Position numbers and translations under genes: made by a program
Notes under the pieces: model-generated
The model's input: only the letters and a program-made list of their open reading frames with translations
Told to the model about the DNA's origin: nothing
The model's database searches: none
Shown: positions 5,803-11,033 of the stretch, one piece after another
Layout of the letters: each line of letters starts with the position of its first letter
How positions within the stretch are numbered: the stretch's first letter is position 1
DNA from: a virus
IMG/VR virus record: IMGVR_UViG_3300008339_007645
Location: 1-21,834 of that record
DNA length: 21,834 nucleotides
Strand: one strand, 5' to 3'

Positions 5803-6057
5803 ATGAACTACCGCGCTCCTATTGTTGTCGATGATGTCATCAATGATGACGTTGCAAATCTACTGACTGATGCACAATGGCGTTGGTTTGCGATTCAATC
5901 CACGCGGCTCAATAAGTCTGTTCGGGATTTGATTCTGCAAATGAAACCTATGGTTGAGCAGATCAATGATGAGTCAAATGAAGTTTATCTGTTTGGTTAT
6001 CTGCCTAACTGCAATCTGTATGGTTGCGTTAGACCGGACGGATCTTCTCACACTTAA
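5803..6057 (+). CDS. Hypothetical small phage protein (84 aa)
   Basis: ATG 5803 to TAA 6055-6057. The leader from the AACTAACCC motif to the ATG has no Shine-Dalgarno. The N-terminal part is acidic (VVDDVINDDVANLL), the middle helical with aromatic residues (LTDAQWRWFAIQ), and the C-terminus has two Cys in a short beta-like stretch (YLPNCNLYGCV). The stretch LTD-x-Q followed by R-W is also seen in the protein at 6658, possibly by common descent. No membrane segment. Function unknown. The final A of its stop codon is the first base of RNA element B. Confidence 0.7.
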   Translation: MNYRAPIVVDDVINDDVANLLTDAQWRWFAIQSTRLNKSVRDLILQMKPMVEQINDESNEVYLFGYLPNCNLYGCVRPDGSSHT

Positions 6058-6110
6058 TTGATTCTCTCCCGGTGGGATTATGTATCCCACCCTGAGGGAT
6101 TCACCCTCAC
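6057..6110 (+). ncRNA. Structured RNA element, copy B (two hairpins)
   Basis: ATTGATTCTCTCCCG, then hairpin 1 GGTGGGAT-TATGT-ATCCCACC (8 perfect pairs), then hairpin 2 TGAGGG-ATTCA-CCCTCA, identical to copy A. Hairpin 1 differs from copy A at most stem positions on both strands, so the changes are compensatory. Downstream, CCAGC (6124-6128) can pair with GCTGG (6135-6139), which overlaps the GGTGA ribosome site of the next gene (ATG 6148). Translation could therefore be gated. Confidence 0.7.
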
Positions 6111-6147
6111 TTGTTGTTAGCTGCCAGCTCAATCGCTGGTGAATGTT

Positions 6148-6393
6148 ATGACCATGTGGCCCAGTGAAGTTGCGCAACTGTGCAAGGAATACACCGGCAA
6201 GGTGTACATCCGCCGCGAACGTATCAACCAAGGGGGATACATTCGGGGTGGTGTTTACTTTGGTTGTGGTGCGCCTTTGTATTATGTGCAGGATGAAGAT
6301 GGATTGTGGGATGACTACATCCGCGCATCCGATCGTGATGACGCTGTAGCTATTGTGCGCCAACGTTATCCGATAGCACAGATCAAACGCTGA
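6148..6393 (+). CDS. Hypothetical small protein downstream of RNA element B (81 aa)
   Basis: I choose ATG 6148 because GGTGA (6138-6142) lies 5 nt upstream, the same arrangement as the gene after element A. A GTG at 6139 would place the ribosome site inside the gene. The protein begins MTMWPSEVAQLC and has a basic patch (VYIRRERINQGG), a Gly/Tyr-rich beta-like middle (GGVYFGCGAPLYYVQDEDG) and a helical C-terminus. It looks like a small globular alpha/beta protein with no membrane segment. Family not recognised. TGA is followed within 5 nt by the AACTAACCC motif. Confidence 0.7.
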   Translation: MTMWPSEVAQLCKEYTGKVYIRRERINQGGYIRGGVYFGCGAPLYYVQDEDGLWDDYIRASDRDDAVAIVRQRYPIAQIKR

Positions 6394-6398
6394 CTTTT

Positions 6399-6407
6399 AA
6401 CTAACCC
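6399..6407 (+). repeat. AACTAACC intergenic motif, site 2
   Basis: AACTAACCC 5 nt after a TGA stop and 25 nt before ATG 6424. The leader between them is A/C-rich with no Shine-Dalgarno. Confidence 0.65.
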
Positions 6408-6423
6408 AACTCGCATACAGATC

Positions 6424-6609
6424 ATGTTTAACATCATTCAAACTGTGCATCATGATGACGGCAAACAACCTAGCTGCGGATGGTATAGATCATTCGATGA
6501 CATTTACAGCGCCCTTGACTTCTGCCACGCGATGAACTGTGGTAACGCAGACAAGAATCAACGTAACGATTCAATCCCCATTACGTATCACGTAGAGTAT
6601 CACGGCTGA
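6424..6609 (+). CDS. Hypothetical small protein (61 aa)
   Basis: ATG 6424 to TGA 6607-6609. No Shine-Dalgarno; the start follows the motif at 6399. The protein is rich in His, Asp, Cys and Asn (VHHDDGKQPSCGWYRSFDD), with Cys near residues 18, 34 and 39. A zinc site is possible but no spacing matches a known finger. The pattern (short strand, turn, helix SFDDIYSALDFCHA, final strand ITYHVEYH) suggests a compact alpha/beta fold. I do not recognise the family. Confidence 0.65.
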   Translation: MFNIIQTVHHDDGKQPSCGWYRSFDDIYSALDFCHAMNCGNADKNQRNDSIPITYHVEYHG

Positions 6610-6657
6610 CACAATCAGCAAAGCTCTATCATCATTCTTCCCGCATTACTTAACACC

Positions 6658-6924
6658 ATGAACCGCACTTTCCGCAATCGTATTAACCAAGAGTCCATCA
6701 ATACTGTGATGGATGTATTCCATTCGTTTGTATGTATGCTGACGGATGAACAACTACAGCGTTGGTGGGCTAATAGCGTGGTGACAATCCGCGCATTGTC
6801 TAATAGTGTCGATAAGGATACAGAGCAGACGCAACAGTTTATCCGTGAGGAACAACTGAAGCGCGACATCATCGAAGGGGTTTGTTTGTCTCGGCGCGTT
6901 GCATTGGCCACGCCTGATTATTGA
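6658..6924 (+). CDS. Hypothetical helical small protein (88 aa)
   Basis: ATG 6658 to TGA 6922-6924, with leader TACTTAACACC and no Shine-Dalgarno. Predicted almost all-helical, with LTDEQLQRWWANSVVTIRAL and a charged second half (REEQLKRDIIEGVCLSRR). The LTD-x-Q...R-W stretch resembles the middle of the protein at 5803. No catalytic motif seen. A hairpin of the recurrent CCGC-TTC-GCGG type follows within 6 nt. Confidence 0.7.
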   Translation: MNRTFRNRINQESINTVMDVFHSFVCMLTDEQLQRWWANSVVTIRALSNSVDKDTEQTQQFIREEQLKRDIIEGVCLSRRVALATPDY

Positions 6925-6929
6925 TCGGT

Positions 6930-6947
6930 TCCGCTTCGCGGAGCGCC
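6930..6947 (+). repeat. Recurrent intergenic hairpin, copy 1
   Basis: TCCGC-TTC-GCGGA followed by GCGCC. The same form recurs at 7844-7862 (loop TAAC) and 8835-8852. All three are between genes and keep the trailing GCGCC. There is no U-run, so they are more likely mRNA stability or processing elements, or weak terminators. Confidence 0.6.
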
Positions 6948-6957
6948 GTACACATTT

Positions 6958-6966
6958 AACTAACCC
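6958..6966 (+). repeat. AACTAACC intergenic motif, site 3
   Basis: AACTAACCC 24 nt before ATG 6982, after the recurrent hairpin. The leader to the ATG is A/C-rich (CAACTGCACATTCACA). Confidence 0.65.
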
Positions 6967-6981
6967 AACTGCACATTCACA

Positions 6982-7212
6982 ATGCCTACAAACTTTCTCA
7001 TTTACATGGATCGTGGTGGAAACATGCAACAACTGCGGACAGAGCAATGGGTATGTAAAACGCATCCATACTTTATACGATACAGGAGTAATCGCCCTGT
7101 ATCTTATAGAGGCCCTGCAAATGTAGTAGCAGGAAACATCGGTAAGGATTCTGTCTGGTGTTATGCAACTAGCAAGTTTGTTCCACTCTCTAACTTAAAG
7201 CAAGAGCACTGA
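6982..7212 (+). CDS. Hypothetical basic small protein (76 aa)
   Basis: ATG 6982 to TGA 7210-7212, whose last A begins the next AACTAACC motif. No Shine-Dalgarno. The protein is basic and rich in Tyr, Arg, Gln and Asn, with short beta-like segments (NFLIYMDRGG, QWVCKTHPYFIRYRS) and two separated Cys. No membrane segment or known motif. A competing frame from 6899 would overlap the upstream gene and lacks similar context, so this frame is preferred. Confidence 0.65.
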   Translation: MPTNFLIYMDRGGNMQQLRTEQWVCKTHPYFIRYRSNRPVSYRGPANVVAGNIGKDSVWCYATSKFVPLSNLKQEH

Positions 7213-7220
7213 ACTAACCT
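7212..7220 (+). repeat. AACTAACC intergenic motif, site 4
   Basis: AACTAACCT overlapping the last base of the previous stop codon and 24 nt before ATG 7236. The leader (ATTCACACCATCACA) is purine-poor and has no Shine-Dalgarno. Confidence 0.65.
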
Positions 7221-7235
7221 ATTCACACCATCACA

Positions 7236-7415
7236 ATGTCATTCAAACTCTACAAAGTCAGTGCCACCTATAAACCTGAGTATCAGTCTCAAACTGTTAT
7301 CGGGTGTGGCATGGTTTGCTACACACAATCCGATGCACAAGAGTGGAAGGAACGTTACTTCTATGATCCCAAGGTGCAGGATGTAACTGTAACTGTAGAG
7401 AGTTACGGTAGCTGA
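7236..7415 (+). CDS. Hypothetical small protein (59 aa)
   Basis: ATG 7236 to TGA 7413-7415, a short frame easily missed. Support comes from the AACTAACCT motif exactly 24 nt before the ATG, as in its neighbours, and from a sensible composition. The protein has an N-terminal strand (MSFKLYKVSATYKP), a helical middle (TQSDAQEWKERYFYD) and a C-terminal strand (VQDVTVTVESYG). This alternating layout suggests a small alpha/beta domain. Its stop codon lies inside the stem of the structured RNA that follows. Confidence 0.7.
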   Translation: MSFKLYKVSATYKPEYQSQTVIGCGMVCYTQSDAQEWKERYFYDPKVQDVTVTVESYGS

Positions 7416-7457
7416 TCCGTTAAAGCGGGAGGCTAGGTGCAATCCCTGGCCCAGCTA
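7409..7457 (+). ncRNA. Candidate three-way-junction RNA with a T-arm-like hairpin
   Basis: TAGCTG (7409-7414) pairs with CAGCTA (7452-7457), enclosing CCG/CGG (7417-7419 with 7426-7428) and the 7-bp hairpin GGCTAGG-TGCAATC-CCTGGCC (7431-7451). The 7-nt loop resembles a tRNA T-loop. The structure overlaps the stop codon of the 59-codon gene and is followed at once by a terminator-like hairpin, as in a small RNA or attenuator. It could also be a degenerate tRNA. Confidence 0.4.
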
Positions 7458-7459
7458 TT

Positions 7460-7491
7460 GCCTCACACTGTATAGTGTGGGGCTTTCATGT
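7460..7491 (+). terminator. Hairpin terminator
   Basis: GCCTCACACT (7460-7469) pairs with AGTGTGGGGC (7474-7483) over 10 bp (one G-T) around GTAT, followed by TTTCATGT. The tail is short on U. It ends the first part of the small-gene block, just before the first gene with a full AGGAGG ribosome site. Confidence 0.55.
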
Positions 7492-7521
7492 CACATTATC
7501 ACTCACAGGAGGATTGTCACA

Positions 7522-7827
7522 GTGACCCTAACGATCAAGACTAACAACAAGCCACGGCAGACTGTACCGGGTTTTGTGTTGTTCAACAATCAAGCTGTGC
7601 GCTCACAGTTTGACTTCCTCACGGATGAGGAATTCCGTGATGAGTCGTTCGTTAAATACCACGGCTGGTGGTATTCAATGGGAGACTTTCTGTGCGTATC
7701 TAATAAGTACGATCCCGACTTTAAGGGCTGGGATGGATACCATAGCGACAGTTATTTCAGCGGCGTACTTATGAAGTGGGCCGATGAGTCCGGCGAGGAA
7801 GTAATCATGGGCCGTTACTATTCCTGA
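7522..7827 (+). CDS. Hypothetical protein with strong ribosome site (101 aa)
   Basis: I place the start at GTG 7522 because AGGAGG (7507-7512) lies 9 nt upstream. The longer frame from 7477 would begin inside the terminator hairpin. The mature protein has a basic beginning (LTIKTNNKPRQ), then an acidic, aromatic-rich region (FLTDEEFRDESFV, HGWWYSMGDFLCV, FKGWDGYHSDSYF). It is soluble, with no obvious metal site. Family not recognised. TGA is followed by the AACTAACCT motif and a recurrent hairpin. Confidence 0.75.
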   Translation: MTLTIKTNNKPRQTVPGFVLFNNQAVRSQFDFLTDEEFRDESFVKYHGWWYSMGDFLCVSNKYDPDFKGWDGYHSDSYFSGVLMKWADESGEEVIMGRYYS

Positions 7828-7832
7828 CCTTT

Positions 7833-7841
7833 AACTAACCT
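7833..7841 (+). repeat. AACTAACC intergenic motif, site 5
   Basis: AACTAACCT 5 nt after TGA 7827. Here a hairpin intervenes, so the next ATG (7900) is 67 nt away instead of 24-25. Confidence 0.6.
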
Positions 7842-7843
7842 AG

Positions 7844-7862
7844 TCCCGCTAACGCGGGGCGC
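7844..7862 (+). repeat. Recurrent intergenic hairpin, copy 2
   Basis: CCCGC-TAAC-GCGGG followed by GCGCC, closely matching the copy at 8835. Only the loop differs, which fits a conserved RNA stem. An unstructured A/C-rich leader of about 38 nt follows before ATG 7900. Confidence 0.6.
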
Positions 7863-7899
7863 CCTTCATACAATACCAACACAATCACACTTCATCATC

Positions 7900-8253
7900 A
7901 TGCGTAAGATCGAACAGCAAATGATCGCAGCAATCAACGAGCGCCGCGATTGGCGTCTCGATAATACAGAAGTCCAATGCATCAACTTCCCACACGGAGA
8001 TACAACCATCGACAGAATCTATGTAAGACTGCACGGTTCAACCATTGCAATCATCGACCCTAACAACATTGACGTGTCTGATTGTGGATGGCAAACACCA
8101 ACAACAAAGTCGCGTCTTAATGCACTCCTGCATACATACTGTGGCGCAGGTATCTACCAGAAGAATCACACTTGGTACGCACATGCTGAGGGTGAAACTG
8201 ATTGGGAGATTGAACGTGGCTCGCGTCAACTGTTCTACCGGGGCGAACAATGA
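7900..8253 (+). CDS. Conserved phage hypothetical protein (117 aa)
   Basis: ATG 7900 to TGA 8251-8253, overlapping the next gene by ATGA. The layout W-x-x-x-N-T-x-V near residue 20, then V-R-L-H-G-S-T-I-A (43-51) and GWQTPTTKSRLNALL (64-78) matches, from memory, a family of small proteins common in tailed phages. No biochemical role is known to me. The family alternates strands (short beta hairpin with RLHG) with a final helix that begins at the SRLNALL motif. No membrane segment. The leader lacks a Shine-Dalgarno. Confidence 0.75.
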   Translation: MRKIEQQMIAAINERRDWRLDNTEVQCINFPHGDTTIDRIYVRLHGSTIAIIDPNNIDVSDCGWQTPTTKSRLNALLHTYCGAGIYQKNHTWYAHAEGETDWEIERGSRQLFYRGEQ

Positions 8254-8603
8254 CTAACAGAATGACCCGCGCACAATGGATGAATGTTGCATTGTGCCCT
8301 TGTCAACGTGCGCAGGATTTAACCACGCTGGCGTGCAACATCCCGACTAGGGAAAATGTAGAACTCTATCTAAGAGAACGTGAATCACAAAGGCTAGCGA
8401 CCGACTTAGCTTATGCTGCCCACATCCAATTAATCGAGACACTCAAGTATCAAGCAACAGCAGCTATGTCTGACTGCTGGGAACGTAGACACATAGATGC
8501 TATGGTTAATCTATGTGAGTACGTGGCAGTTACTTATCCCTTGATGTATCAACAGATCAAACACATTCACGAACACTTCATCAACAAACAGGAGGACATG
8601 TGA
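8250..8603 (+). CDS. Helical hypothetical protein, W-x-N-x-A-x-C family (117 aa)
   Basis: ATG 8250 overlaps the stop of the upstream gene (ATGA), so the two are probably translationally coupled. Almost all helix is predicted. Residues 9-25 (QWMNVALCPCQRAQDL) share the signature W-[LM]-N-[IV]-A-x-C-x-x-x-R-x-x-D with the protein at 9203, which suggests they are distant paralogs. The Cys-Pro-Cys and several His could bind metal, but no known finger spacing is seen. Function unknown. AGGAGG near its end serves the next gene. Confidence 0.7.
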   Translation: MTNRMTRAQWMNVALCPCQRAQDLTTLACNIPTRENVELYLRERESQRLATDLAYAAHIQLIETLKYQATAAMSDCWERRHIDAMVNLCEYVAVTYPLMYQQIKHIHEHFINKQEDM

Positions 8604-8833
8604 TGCACACCATCGAGAACATCACACTGCACAATGACAACCTTATCGTCTACGCGATAGTCGAAGACATCAACATCGTAAGTTATGCAACCTTCCGTGA
8701 TCCCATAGAGTATGGGCCAGCGTATTGCTGGGCATCCATACAGTTCGGCGAGGATCTTCCCTTACCTGTGGATCTTAAGGAACTTGACTTGTATCTAAAG
8801 GATGCAGAATGGTTCCTCGATGAGTGTGATTAG
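8603..8833 (+). CDS. Acidic hypothetical protein (76 aa)
   Basis: ATG 8603 is chosen because AGGAGG (8590-8595) lies 7 nt upstream; GTG 8600 is possible but too close. The start overlaps the previous stop by one base (TGATG). The protein is very acidic (VEDINIV, EDLPLPVDLKELDLYLKDAE, DECD at the end), with beta-like N-terminal strands and a C-terminal helix. Small acidic phage early proteins are sometimes DNA mimics or inhibitors of host enzymes, but nothing here proves that. Confidence 0.7.
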   Translation: MHTIENITLHNDNLIVYAIVEDINIVSYATFRDPIEYGPAYCWASIQFGEDLPLPVDLKELDLYLKDAEWFLDECD

Positions 8834-8834
8834 T

Positions 8835-8852
8835 CCCGCTTCGCGGGGCGCC
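8835..8852 (+). repeat. Recurrent intergenic hairpin, copy 3
   Basis: CCCGC-TTC-GCGGG followed by GCGCC, directly after the TAG stop of the preceding gene. Same design as the copies at 6930 and 7844. Confidence 0.6.
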
Positions 8853-8889
8853 AAACACACAACAACCTAGCACACATTCACATCACACA

Positions 8890-9063
8890 ATGCACACAAC
8901 CATGCTCTACATCCAACGCCGCCAAGGTCGTCAACTCGAAACTGTTGACGAATGTAAAACGCGCAGTGAAGCTAACTTCCTTCGCTCAGAATACACACTG
9001 GCAGATCCTTCCGCCAACTACTACATCAGCCACCGCGCTTGCAAGAACTGGAGCAACAACTAA
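8890..9063 (+). CDS. Conserved small phage protein (57 aa)
   Basis: ATG 8890 to TAA 9061-9063. A short frame supported by a recognisable pattern: LETVDEC-x-TRSEAN, then LADPSANYYISHRACKNW at the C-terminus. Many tailed-phage genomes carry tiny proteins with this order (TVDEF...A..L..EY..AD....YY.S.R.C..W), all of unknown function. The ending packs a Tyr pair, Ser, Arg and Cys. The leader is A/C-rich (ATTCACATCACACA) with no Shine-Dalgarno. Its final A is shared with the next ATG. Confidence 0.75.
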   Translation: MHTTMLYIQRRQGRQLETVDECKTRSEANFLRSEYTLADPSANYYISHRACKNWSNN

Positions 9064-9200
9064 TGTCACAACCTAATAACAACCGTATGCTTCGCCTCAT
9101 TGGTGTGGCAATCATCGCAGCGTCAATCGTTACCTTTAACATCGCTGCATTTGCGCTAGGCGTACTCCTCCTCATCATCGGTCAAATCACTAAATCCTGA
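9063..9200 (+). CDS. Small membrane protein (45 aa)
   Basis: ATG 9063 overlaps the stop codon of the upstream gene (TAATG). After a polar, Asn-rich start and one Arg pair, about 33 residues are strongly hydrophobic (LIGVAIIAASIVTFNIAAFA, then LGVLLLIIG) and the tail is QITKS. This fits one long or two short membrane segments in the cytoplasmic membrane. Small phage membrane peptides include holin-like and superinfection-exclusion proteins, but no specific call is possible. Confidence 0.65.
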   Translation: MSQPNNNRMLRLIGVAIIAASIVTFNIAAFALGVLLLIIGQITKS

Positions 9201-9202
9201 AC

Positions 9203-9403
9203 ATGAACGCATCCGATTGGCTCAACATCGCTAAGTGCAACAGCAAGCGTATGTTTGACGACAAAGAACGTATCTATACTCTATGTCACACCAGCCAACA
9301 CGAACGATGGCAAGAGGTGTATGCTACTACGAGGCTTGCCCTTGCGCAGGCCAAACGTGCGTCCTACTTAGCTACAGAATCCAAACTCAATGGCACTGTT
9401 TGA
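9203..9403 (+). CDS. Helical hypothetical protein, W-x-N-x-A-x-C family (66 aa)
   Basis: ATG 9203 lies two bases after the previous stop. It begins MNASDWLNIAKCNSKRMFDD, sharing the W-x-N-x-A-x-C-x-x-x-R-x-x-D signature with residues 10-24 of the protein at 8250. The rest is helical and Ala/Arg-rich (RLALAQAKRASYLATESK), again similar in character. The two may be diverged duplicates. The final 14 nt overlap the next gene. Function unknown. Confidence 0.7.
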   Translation: MNASDWLNIAKCNSKRMFDDKERIYTLCHTSQHERWQEVYATTRLALAQAKRASYLATESKLNGTV

Positions 9404-9722
9404 AATCGACCCCAACCCTCCAATGAATACACCGATCGACTTCACCGAACCTACATGTACGGTTCGCGCCATGCACCTGTCTACCGCCCACGCTCCCAGC
9501 GAGGAGGCACTAAAGGATGAGAAGTTCGGCCCTATCTATGAAGGTAAGGGCGGCTTTGGTTGTATCTACTTCGTCCCTGAGAACCTAGATGATCTGCACG
9601 AGATTGATCCACCTGCATGGATCTTTCCAATCCTTGCGCACGCACTTGAGTTCAACTATGACTATGTACTTTTAGATGGCGACGGCCCAGTGCTTAAGAA
9701 CTTTAAGATCTACCCCTGGTAA
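9390..9722 (+). CDS. DUF5983-like protein (110 aa)
   Basis: ATG 9390, overlapping the upstream gene by 14 nt. The layout fits the DUF5983 family as I remember it: an early strand with H-L-S-T-A-H (residues about 28-33), a central G-x-x-x-Y-V-P (GGFGCIYFVPENLDDL), a helix (PILAHALEFNYDYV) and the terminal L-D-G-D-G-P-V-L...Y-P-W. DUF5983 proteins occur in phages, plasmids and integrative elements, often in accessory regions. The biochemical role is not established. No membrane segment or signal peptide. The family call rests on motif order only. Confidence 0.65.
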   Translation: MALFEIDPNPPMNTPIDFTEPTCTVRAMHLSTAHAPSEEALKDEKFGPIYEGKGGFGCIYFVPENLDDLHEIDPPAWIFPILAHALEFNYDYVLLDGDGPVLKNFKIYPW

Positions 9723-9785
9723 GAAAGATGATAGATGATAGTGAACCCCCCGCCCCCTACAATCCAATCAACCGCAAACCTATGA

Positions 9786-10004
9786 ATGTATCTCTACAAA
9801 CTTCGGTGGGCACACTTCGACACACTGGATGAGTACGAGGACATGAAAATGTGTCAGCAAATCGCACACACAGAATGGATTGCTGACTCACACGAACACC
9901 TTATCGAACAAATAGAGGAGGCCAACAAACACAAAGTAAAGTCAATCAGCTACATGTGTTCCTTTGATAAACCCGAACAAAGATCTAAAGGTGGGGAAAC
10001 ATAG
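9786..10004 (+). CDS. Acidic helical hypothetical protein (72 aa)
   Basis: ATG 9786 to TAG 10002-10004, without a Shine-Dalgarno. The protein starts with a short strand (YLYKLRWAHF), then acidic helices (TLDEYEDMKMCQQIAHTEWI, HEHLIEQIEEAN), and ends with a strand and basic tail. Several His and two Cys are present but no known metal site. A second frame (9728-9832) overlaps its start; see rejected items. Its last 14 nt overlap the zinc-ribbon gene. Confidence 0.65.
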   Translation: MYLYKLRWAHFDTLDEYEDMKMCQQIAHTEWIADSHEHLIEQIEEANKHKVKSISYMCSFDKPEQRSKGGET

Positions 10005-10269
10005 CAAGACACAAGCACAATGCCCTGAATGTAGCTCAACGATACACAAAATCGTTGCAACTCACATCTTTGATGACGGCACAAGATTACGTCGCAAACA
10101 CTGTCAAGATTGCGGCGCACGCTTCTACACAGCGCAACCTATCGAACACGTATTAAACCCAGGTCAAGTTACATGGATTAGAGAAGATAAGACGAAAAGA
10201 ACGTCTTACCCTGTATTGCACGGAACTTTCAGCACTCAATTCAACGCTACAAACACGAACAACCAATGA
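9991..10269 (+). CDS. Zinc-ribbon protein resembling the NrdR N-terminal domain (92 aa)
   Basis: GTG 9991 is my choice. A TTG at 9964 would extend the overlap with the previous gene to 41 nt. Residues 11-41 hold C-P-E-C...C-Q-D-C, with the intervening FDDGTRLRRKHCQDCGARF closely following the NrdR zinc ribbon (DG-x-x-x-R-R-x-x-C-x-x-C-G-x-R-F). NrdR represses ribonucleotide reductase genes, binding DNA through this ribbon and ATP/dATP through a cone domain. No ATP-cone is present here: the remaining 50 residues are basic and then Asn/Thr-rich. It may be a stand-alone DNA-binding ribbon that mimics or competes with NrdR. Gene overlaps the next by ATGA. Confidence 0.75.
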   Translation: MGKHSKTQAQCPECSSTIHKIVATHIFDDGTRLRRKHCQDCGARFYTAQPIEHVLNPGQVTWIREDKTKRTSYPVLHGTFSTQFNATNTNNQ

Positions 10270-10496
10270 CAGACTTTGATTACATGGATCGCTTTCAACT
10301 GACGGAAGCGATGATTAGATACGGTGGCGGTTTCTACCAGAAACTAGCAGCCGCTATGCGATCCGCTGATGCAGGAAACTTCCAACGAATCCTCACAGCA
10401 TTTCCTGAGATTCTTGAACAATACGGTCCCGAATCTCGGTTCTATAAATCCGCCAAATCAATCACAGATGACCCGACTTGGCCCGACCCAAAGTAA
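10266..10496 (+). CDS. Conserved phage hypothetical protein (76 aa)
   Basis: ATG 10266 in an ATGA overlap with the zinc-ribbon gene. The central stretch RYGGGFYQKLAAAMRSADAG followed by NFQRILTAFPEILEQYG matches the pattern of a short helical protein seen in many phages and prophages (GG-x-F-x-x-x-L-x-x-A...A-D-x-x-N-x-x-x-x-x-x-x-AFPE). The C-terminus is DDPTWPDPK. It is probably a two-helix soluble protein of unknown function. Confidence 0.7.
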   Translation: MTDFDYMDRFQLTEAMIRYGGGFYQKLAAAMRSADAGNFQRILTAFPEILEQYGPESRFYKSAKSITDDPTWPDPK

Positions 10497-10507
10497 ATCT
10501 CAAACCC

Positions 10508-10672
10508 GTGGCTCAACCATTCAGCCCACGCCGCTTATGTAAAACCTTAGCTGTGTGGTTACTTCAGGGCGCGGCTTTTGTGGTGGGATTCTGCACCGCA
10601 ATCGCCGCGTCCATTTATGTATCTCATTCAATCGACAAGAACCTTCCGCCCCCTTCACACAAATCACAGTAG
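10508..10672 (+). CDS. Small membrane protein (54 aa)
   Basis: GTG 10508, 12 nt after the upstream stop, is preferred to TTG 10478, which would overlap the previous gene. A short basic N-terminus (PFSPRRLCK) is followed by about 23 hydrophobic residues (LAVWLLQGAAFVVGFCTAIA and on), then a polar, Pro-rich tail. This fits a single-pass inner-membrane protein with its positive side in the cytoplasm. It could also be a signal peptide with a short exported tail. Role unknown. Confidence 0.6.
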   Translation: MAQPFSPRRLCKTLAVWLLQGAAFVVGFCTAIAASIYVSHSIDKNLPPPSHKSQ

Positions 10673-10683
10673 GATTAAAGGTC

Positions 10684-10884
10684 ATGCGCGTTACTCTGAT
10701 GATTATTGGCGTTTTTACTGGGGCTCTGCTGGGCCTGGCAGCCGTGCAATCTAGCCAGAATCGAACCGTGGAGGAAAGTTGTAACCCTGAGACGCACAAG
10801 GTTGTCTACATCCGAAACGCGATTGTAGACCAAGCTGTGTGTGTTAAACCAGAGCACTCCTATTTATTGCCTAGAGTCATGTGA
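10684..10884 (+). CDS. Small exported or membrane-anchored protein (66 aa)
   Basis: ATG 10684, preceded by AGGATTAAAGG; the longer frame from 10555 overlaps the upstream gene and is less likely. Residues 1-22 (MRVTLMIIGVFTGALLGLAA) form a signal peptide or anchor. The outer part has two Cys separated by 23 residues (ESCNPETH...QAVCVKPEH) that could form a disulfide in the periplasm. No lipobox. With the gene before it, it forms a pair of small envelope proteins. Such pairs in phages can serve in lysis or exclusion, but this is not shown here. Confidence 0.65.
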   Translation: MRVTLMIIGVFTGALLGLAAVQSSQNRTVEESCNPETHKVVYIRNAIVDQAVCVKPEHSYLLPRVM

Positions 10885-11033
10885 TCCTAAGCGCCGCACA
10901 GAACTGTAACTAATGTGATTGCCCAGCGAAAATTACGTTAAGTTAGTGCTCTATAGAAGAAAGTATTGAAATTCTATTTATGAGCGGCTGAGCTTTCTTT
11001 ACAGCACCTTAAAGAAACGTCTAAAGGAAGGTG

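Noticed and set aside
5605-6110. Assignment of the duplicated RNA element to the glutamine riboswitch (glnA/Downstream-peptide) family
   Set aside because: The position before short genes is similar, but the conserved GGACGGAAGUAGG-type core is absent from both copies.
9728-9832. 34-codon frame (MIDDSEPPAPYNPINRKP...) overlapping the start of the gene at 9786
   Set aside because: It has a Pro-rich start that looks protein-like and an ATG soon after the previous stop, but no ribosome site and it ends out of frame within a better gene. It remains possible.
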